Of a DNA stretch of 64,000 nucleotides, positions 57,422 to 64,000 are shown one piece after another. Under the pieces are notes generated by a model that was not told the DNA's origin, did not search any database, and was given only the letters and a program-made list of their open reading frames with translations. Origin of the DNA: Ovis canadensis (Eukaryota; Chordata; Mammalia; Artiodactyla; Bovidae). The first letter of the stretch is position 1; every line of letters begins with the position of its first letter. The translations under genes and the position numbers were made by a program. The stretch covers positions 113,618,501 through 113,682,500 of the forward strand of contig NC_091245.1 in NCBI RefSeq assembly GCF_042477335.2, written 5' to 3'.

Positions 57422-58159
57422 GCAACACACCCTTTTTGGTGGCCGCGGTCGCTCTCTGTCCTGCCGCCAGGCCCCGGAGGGCCCTTCGCCTCCTCCCGAC
57501 GTCTTTGGGCGAGGCGCCAGGGCGCCGCCGACGGCGGTGCCCGGCCTAGCTCCCGGCGACCCCCTCTGCCCGTGCAGCGCTCCAGCCTGAGCCCTTTGTC
57601 GTCGGCGGGCGCACGGTCGCCACGGCGGAGCGAGGGCCTCCTTGGCGACCCCACGGCCTTGCCCGACCATAGCCGGATCTGGCGGCCGGCCGGCCGCCCG
57701 CCCACGCGCCGACCCCCAGTGGCTGCCTGAGTGGGCTCGTAGGCTCGCGACGGCCCCGCCGCGTGCAGGCAGGTGGGTCCCGTGTCCCCTTGTCGTGGGA
57801 AGTGGCCTCGCCCAGCGCCCGGTGGAGTAGCGCTTTGGCCAGCTGGGTGCTGGAAGCTGCGTGCCCCGCGTTGCCCGCCGGGGGTGAGGGCGGGGAGGCG
57901 TTGGCGGGCCGCGGCGGGGAGCGAAGGGCCGGAGGGCCGCAAGGCCGCGGGGGCGCCGCCCTGGGGCGGTGCGGCCGGTGGATTCCCGGCGACCGCGTGG
58001 CGCTGGCGCGCTCGGGGCGCCGCGTGGCTGCTGGGAGCGCCGGCGGCGGTGGCGCAAGCCTCCGGCTGACGGGGCGTCGGGGCAGGGATGCGGAGGCGGC
58101 GGCGAGAGTATGCTGGGGCGAGCCCGGGGCCGGCGTCTGGCGGCCGCCCGGGCTGTGGA

Positions 58160-58231
58160 GCGTTGGTGGTATAGTGGTGAGCATAGCTGCCTTCCAAGCA
58201 GTTGACCCGGGTTCGATTCCCGGCCAACGCA
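58160..58231 (+). tRNA. tRNA-Gly (TCC), U7
   Basis: Same sequence as U1; terminator TTTT at 58243-58246. Confidence 0.98.
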
Positions 58232-58509
58232 GCGGGCCGACCTTTTGCTGAGTTCCAGCGCTCTCCCGGCAGGGGCGTTCGGGGGACAGAGAGGTGGGAG
58301 CAGGGAGCCAGCCCGCTGGCCGGCGGCTTTTGGCGTGTGTGCGAGAAGCCGGCGGCGCGCGCGGTGTTTTGAGGGTGCTGAAAGCAAGACGGCACGGCAG
58401 GGCAGGCGGCTGGACTTGCAAAGGCCGGGTGTGGGCAGCAAGGTGGCACGGGCGGGTGGCATGGAGGCGCGGGGCTCACCAGGAGCAGGCGAGGGCTGAA
58501 CCCCGACGC

Positions 58510-58581
58510 TCCCTGGTGGTCTAGTGGTTAGGATTCGGCGCTCTCACCGCCGCGGCCTGGGTTCGATTCCCGGTCAGGGAA
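58510..58581 (+). tRNA. tRNA-Glu (CTC), U7, C50T variant
   Basis: Same U50-G64 wobble as U5, variant base at 58558. Confidence 0.96.
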
Positions 58582-59431
58582 GCCTTTCTTCTTCCTCTCC
58601 GCCTGCCACCTGCCCACGTCCTCGCTGGACACCCTGCCACCCTTTTCTTAGCCTACGCTTGCTCAGCGCTGCGCCAGAGGCCCCCGGGACCCTGCCCGTC
58701 CAGCCCCAGCACGATTCAGGCCACCTCCGCCGTCCCGCGGGGCAAAGGTTTTGGCCGCAGTGGCAACCTCGCGCCGCTTCCACCACGACGCGCCTGAGGC
58801 CTCCCATCCACCAGCCCCCCCCCAACCCCACCCCCCGCCTCCCTCCCTCCTGAGGGGCTGCGGCTGCTGCCCCTGGTGGTGGCGGTGATGCTCCTGGGCT
58901 TGTGCTGGTTCTCCTGCTGTGGGTGGTGGTGAGGAGGTGGGCTTGGATAGGGCCGGCGGCGGTAGGGGTGGGGGTAGGGCTGGGGGTAGGGGCGTGGGCT
59001 GTGGCGGTCGCCAGCTGGGGGCCAGCAGCGGCAGGGGCGGTGGCCACAGCCGAAGGTGAGCGAGGGGGATCTGCCTCTGGGAGTGGGGGCCGTGGCCACG
59101 GACCGCCTGCCTTGTCGTGTCTCTCATGCCAGCCACCTCTCTGGGCGGCTTGGCCAGTGCGTGCCAGGTCCCGGGCTGGCTGTGACTCCCGTGTGCCGCT
59201 GGCGACTCCAAGAGGGTTCTGGTCTTGAGTGGGCTCTGGGAGGCGGACCACGGCGCCCGGGAGGCATGGGTAGCAGTTCAGTCGCCCGGGGGCAGCGATG
59301 CCTGCCAGGGAGGACAACCCGACCATCGTGCTGTTTCCCTTGCCTGACCACAGCTCTCAATCCTACTGGACTGAGGCAAGATTTACCCAGGCCTCCCTCC
59401 CCCACTCGTAACCAAAGGTGGGCACTCGGGT

Positions 59432-59432
<1 letters not shown>

Positions 59433-59462
<30 letters not shown>
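59433..59462. repeat. CA microsatellite, U8, 15 repeats
   Basis: Uninterrupted (CA)15. Confidence 0.97.
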
Positions 59463-59465
<3 letters not shown>

Positions 59466-60645
59466 CGCCCTCCAAACTGTCTATCCAGGATCCACTCCAT
59501 CCCTCTCCCCACCCTGTCACCGTCTTCCCCTAGGAACTCTGCGCGAGGGTGATCCTCCAGCACAGTCTCCTCTTGGCCCCGTCTCGGCTGGTCTATCCCC
59601 AAAGGGTTTCACGTCTGTTCAAGGACTGTGTCCTTCGGAGGGGAAGTGGACGGCAGACGAAAGGCACCAACGTGCGGTGAGGGCGGCACACTCGGGTGCG
59701 ATGGCACAAAGGCGAGTGCCCTGTGGGAAAGGAGCCCCCGTGGCCCGACGTGTGCTTGCCGTCGCCAAAGGAGGTTTCCTCGAGGCCCCTGCCGGGGCTG
59801 TGGGCGTCAGAGTGCATGGGGGAGAGTATCGGAGGAAGGTGCTTGGGGCCATGGCTGGTGGGCGCCCCACGTGGATCAGGGACCCGGGCAGGGTGATCGC
59901 GAGCAGAGGGCGCGGCGGCGAGCAGGGAGCTGGGAGGCAGGCCCCGGGGTGCTTGGTCGGGGCGTCTGCATGGACGGCCGGCGGGAAGGGGCGGCGTGGG
60001 GCTCTCGGGGACCTGGCCGAAAGATCGGCAGGCCACTCGAGCAGGGCCTCTACAGAAGCATGGGCGCGGCGGCGAAGCCGTGCCAGGCACATGTGAGAGG
60101 CTGGGACGGATCTGCGGTAGGTAGGGGTGGGCGTGGGGGTTGGGCTGGGGCTGCGGAGCCAGAGGGAGGCCCGCACTGGTGAACGCCAGGGCAGGGCAGG
60201 CCAGGGCAGGACGTGTGAGGGATAGCCCGAGCTCCAGGGGGATGTTGGGTGGGGAGGTGGGGCCGAGCCTGGAGTCTGGCGGGAAAGGCAGAGGGCAGGC
60301 CGTGACAGTGACGGGGCTGTGGCGTGAGGAAGATGGCGGGTGAGCACTCCATTTGGGTCGGGTGGCGGGTGAGCGGGGGCGAGCCACACTGGTGCTCGGT
60401 GCCACAGGCTGCTCAGGCTCGGCGGCGGGCTGTGGCTCTGGGCGGAGGCTAGGACGCAGGCAAGCGAAGGACAGAAACGGAGCGCCAGCGCCAGCTGGGG
60501 GCCAGACCCGGTCCGAGATGGGTGGGCCCACCGTACCGCCCCAGAGACCAAAGTCACCACCCATCGGGAGGGAGTGTCCAGTGTCGGGGGTGACACTGCT
60601 GGGGCCTCAGGGTGGGATGGGGCGGGGGTGGCTGGCAGCGCAGGT

Positions 60646-62731
60646 GGCTGTGATTTCATGAGGGCCAAGGAGAGCTCCCATGTGACCGGGCACAGTCAGC
60701 CCTCCAGGGCACACGCCCGCAGAGGGCAAACCTCGGGGAGGTCTGAGGGTCCGGACACCGCCACCGCCTCGGCAGCACCGCCTGCCAGGGCCCGTACACG
60801 GAGCAAACCCCAGCGCCCAGCCACACACGGCGGGCCCAAGAAGGGGTGGCATCGATGCAGCATGGCGCCATCACTCAGGCATCAGAAACACGTCAAGAAT
60901 TGCCAGTTGTCACAAGCAATGATGCAGCTGGAGACTCTTACACTCGGCGGAGAATGTCAGACCGCGTTGGACCGAGGCATGTGGAGCATGGAAAATAATA
61001 CAAAACGAAGCTATTTGCCAGGAGAAACCGACTCACGCAGAAACCCACCTTAGGGTAACGCAAGCGGAAAGGCAGCGCTGGAGGGATGACTGGGGAGCTG
61101 CAACGCACAGATACGCAGGACCCTGTCTAAAGGGAGAAGCGCCAAGGTTATCCAGTTCAACACAGGGAATCAGCGTCAGTGCCCTGGAGTAACCTCAAGT
61201 GGAAAAGAATCTGAAACCATATATGACACTCGAGATCTGCACAAGCAAAACAGGATCACACTGCGGTCCACCGGAAACCAGCACAATATTGGGAATCCAC
61301 TGTACTTCCGCAACAACCGTGACTACGACGTCGGAGTAAGCTTTCAAAAGAAAACTAACTCAGCAGGCAATGAAGTCAGCGGAAAACAGGTGAGCTATGC
61401 CAACCCCACCCTGGGTACATATCCACGAAAGGCGCAGCTCTTCATTCGGAAAGACACATGCAACCCCCACAGTCACAGCAGCACCGTTTGCCATAGCCGA
61501 GACGTGGAGAAAACCCTAGTGCCCATCCCCAAAGGCTCAGCCACCAAGATGCAGTATCAGAGAAAGGGAGAGAATGGGATGTCACCGAGCCGTCCACAAG
61601 AGGCAGATAGTGTCACTGGCAGCAACGGCGGCTGGAGCTGCAGAATATTATCCTTGGTGAGGGAAGTCAAACAGACAAGGTCACGGATGGGTGGACTCTA
61701 AAGTGTTGTACAAATGAATCCCTGGGCCAACCAGCCACAGACTCTCAGACACAGGAAAGCCGCTTGGGGCTTCCCAAGGGCGCAGTCAGGGACCGAGGGA
61801 TGATTGAGGAGCCGGGCTCAACGGATCAACCGTACCAGTACTGCGTAGGAAGGGGAGGAGGAACAAGGACACGCGGGATACCGCAGGGAATGAGATCCCA
61901 TATGCTGTCATCACCCGCAATGGAAACGAGCTGAACACATGAGCCCCCCCCCACCCACCCACAGACAGGACTGAACCCCAACGCTGTACAGCGGAAACGC
62001 ACACCAGGTTGTAGATCAACTACGCTTCCAGGACAAGTGCTACTCCGTCGAAGTCAGTCAGTCGAGGATCAGTCCAGCAATAGGAAAAAGAAGAGCTTCC
62101 ATTATGATCCAGGAAAGCCAACCCTGGGCACGCGTCGGGAAAAGACGACAAATACCCCTAATGGGGAGAGATGCAGGCATCCCCCAGGGTCACCGCAGCC
62201 CTCTGTGCCGGAGCCGAGACCCGCGGGAAACGCCCAAGTGCCCGTCGGCACGTGGCCGGCACAAGAAGGTGAGGGATATCTGTACCGTGGAATATGACGC
62301 AGCCCTCAAGAAGGAGCCGCCATCGCCATGGGCCGCAAGGTCAGACGGACCCACAGAAGGGTCCGCTCAGTGAAGTGAGTCGCTTGGATCGGGAGAAAGC
62401 TCTGTGGACTCTTAACGACGAATACAGACGAATCTATGCGCAAAGGGGAAAGCGACCTGGAGACCCCGAAAACGTACATAGGGCTACCCAAGGGGAAAGG
62501 CAGGGAGGGACGAAGTTGAAGTCGGATCAAGAGATAGGAAAGACTGTGCTTACAGTAGAAGAGCAACAGAGCTTTCCTCTGTAGCAGGAGAAGTGTATCT
62601 GTATCTCGCCTTCACCTACACTGGAAGACCACCTGGCAAAGAACAGGGGACTGAATCACTTTGCCGGGCACCTGAGACTCACCCAGGAATGTGAATCCGT
62701 TCTACTTGTGTTCGAAGAAGCAGAAAAAGGA
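60646..62731 (+). mobile_element. Compound L1 3'-end block (A+B+C), U8
   Basis: Same three fragments as U3. Confidence 0.82.
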
Positions 62732-63603
62732 GCAGGCCGTGGCTTGAAGCGGGGGGTGGGGGGAGGCAGGCCAGTGGGACAGATGCAAAGGCAGGTTCCT
62801 TGGCAAGAGTGGGATTTGGAACGGCTCAGGGAGGAACGGGGCGTGGGGGGCGGGGTGTGTGGAGATGGGGGAGGCGGGGAGCTGGGGGTGGGATGGGTGC
62901 ATGTGGGGGAGTAGGGGGACGGTGAGGCTGCAGGCTGAGGTGGGGGTGCTCTTGGGGCAGGGCTGATGCTGAGGTGAGGCGCGCAAGAGGGTTTCAGGGG
63001 GAAGGGGTGGTGTTTGAGGCGGTGAGGGCGTTGCTGTTGGAAACCTGTTTCTGCCGAGGCCAGGCCCGAGGGCGAGGGCCGGCAGCTGGTGGACTTCTTT
63101 GGAACTCGTCCTGCAAGACGTGGTCCAGGGACCCTGCAGGCAAAAGGGAGGTATGCTTGCCAGATGTGGCAGCTCCCTTGCTCCTGGCTGTGCAAACGTA
63201 GTGTGATTGATTTCTCTCGGAGTGTGGGGAGAGTGAGGCAGGGAGCTTGGAGACGGACGTTGTGAAAGATGAAGTGTGGTGCGGGCGGCTGCCAGCGGTG
63301 GGGTATTCCTGCCAGTGCAGTCCCCGAGCCCTCGGCTGGGTCCGGGTGAGGACGCGAGCAAACACAAGAAAGGTGCCTGGACGCACGGGCGGCTGAGCCC
63401 GCAGGGTTTGGGGCCACGAAGGCTTGGCAGCAGGGCCTTTTGTGGGTGAGGTGGGGAGGGGTCCTGGGCGTCTGTGTGGGAGAGGCAGCGGGCGGCAGGT
63501 AGCCAGCCAGCGTTTGCAGGAGCGCTGCCTCGAGCGCGTTTCAGCGGGCAGACCTAGTTGGGCTCTGGGGCCGCACCGTGGGACCAAAAGGGGACGCTGG
63601 GGC

Positions 63604-63674
63604 TGCATGGGGCGGGAATCGAACCCGGGCCTCCCGCGTGGCAGGCGAGAATTCTACCACTGAACCACCCATGC
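63604..63674 (-). tRNA. tRNA-Gly (GCC), U8, G65C variant
   Basis: Identical to the U6 copy, variant base at 63612. It is the only tRNA gene of U8 inside the window. Confidence 0.95.
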
Positions 63675-64000
63675 ACCGGTGGCCAGCGCCGCCCGTCGCT
63701 GCCCCTCAGGCGCTGGCCGCCACCCGCCCGCCGCTGCTCACTGCTCGCCCGTGGGCATCTCTCTGCCCCGTTGCAGCGGGAGACGACGGGCAGGCGACCT
63801 GTAAGACAGGATCCGGGCACGTGCAGGACCCCGGGGCGCGCCGCTCTCGGAGGGAGCCCGGGGCGACGGGACGCGGGCCCATGCGGCCCGTCCCGCGCCT
63901 TCTGCGCCGACCACGGCCGCCGCGACCCTGTCGGTGTCGCGTGAGGGCGCCGGGAGCCGACGCCGTCTGCCCGGCGCCGGGATCCCTGTCAGGTGCAGGC

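Larger units (their letters stand above)
50738..59193 (+). repeat. Array unit U7 (8456 bp)
   Basis: Same length, microsatellite counts and tRNA variants as U6. One visible difference is T near 51222, where U6 has C; U3 and U8 share that T. U6 and U7 look like the product of a very recent duplication. Confidence 0.95.
1..64000. repeat. tRNA-cassette macrosatellite array (7.57 units of ~8.46 kb)
   Basis: The whole window is one direct tandem repeat. Successive copies of any landmark lie 8438-8467 bp apart, and sequence differences between copies are rare. Each unit holds five tRNA genes, three LINE-1 3' ends, a CA microsatellite, a CAGG microsatellite and G-rich spacer. No unique sequence appears at either edge, so the array continues both ways. 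The five isoacceptors match the human 1q23.3 tRNA tandem repeat (established knowledge, recalled). Orthology is inferred, because no flanking genes are visible. Confidence 0.97.
59194..64000 (+). repeat. Array unit U8 (partial, first 4807 bp)
   Basis: Cut by the window edge after Gly-GCC. It has 15 CA repeats and the C65 form of Gly-GCC. Private changes include T near 59894 and G near 63048. Confidence 0.95.

Noticed and set aside
1-64000. rDNA, CRISPR array or bacterial origin
   Set aside because: No rRNA core sequences, no short spacer-repeat alternation, and the tRNA genes carry mammalian sequences with Pol III terminators and lack encoded CCA.

Overview
The window is mammalian nuclear DNA made entirely of one direct tandem repeat. 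Seven complete copies and one partial copy of an ~8.46-kb, GC-rich unit follow head to tail with no foreign sequence between them, and neither end of the array is in view. Cut at the phase of base 1, the units are U1 1-8467, U2 8468-16905, U3 16906-25364, U4 25365-33827, U5 33828-42281, U6 42282-50737, U7 50738-59193 and U8 59194-64000 (partial). The phase is arbitrary.

Each unit carries five intronless tRNA genes in a fixed order: Gly-GCC (-), Leu-CAG (-), Asp-GTC (+), Gly-TCC (+), Glu-CTC (+). The first two point left and the last three point right, so they diverge from a GC-rich centre of ~560 bp. About 5.0 kb of spacer separates Glu-CTC from the Gly-GCC of the next unit. That makes 36 tRNA genes in 64 kb (8 Gly-GCC and 7 of each other). 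The same five isoacceptors form the human 1q23.3 tRNA macrosatellite (~7.3-kb units, CTCF-bound; recalled, not checked), so this is probably its orthologue.

The spacer holds a CA microsatellite, G-rich tracts, and about 2 kb built from three L1 LINE 3' ends lying tail to head. Their 3'-UTR type is the one I associate with Cetartiodactyla (whales, camels, pigs, ruminants), which is the best clue to the host. The L1 pieces are strikingly GC-enriched compared with the AT-rich consensus I remember. That fits long-term GC-biased gene conversion in a homogenising array.

I find no protein-coding gene. The many long open frames on both strands are a by-product of high GC and run straight through tRNA genes. 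The units are nearly identical but not clonal. They differ in microsatellite lengths, one 23-bp net deletion, and a few point variants, of which every tRNA-gene variant I saw lies in the T arm (Gly-GCC position 65; Glu-CTC positions 50 and 54). The variants are shuffled among units as expected from unequal crossing-over or gene conversion, and U5 looks like a clear hybrid.
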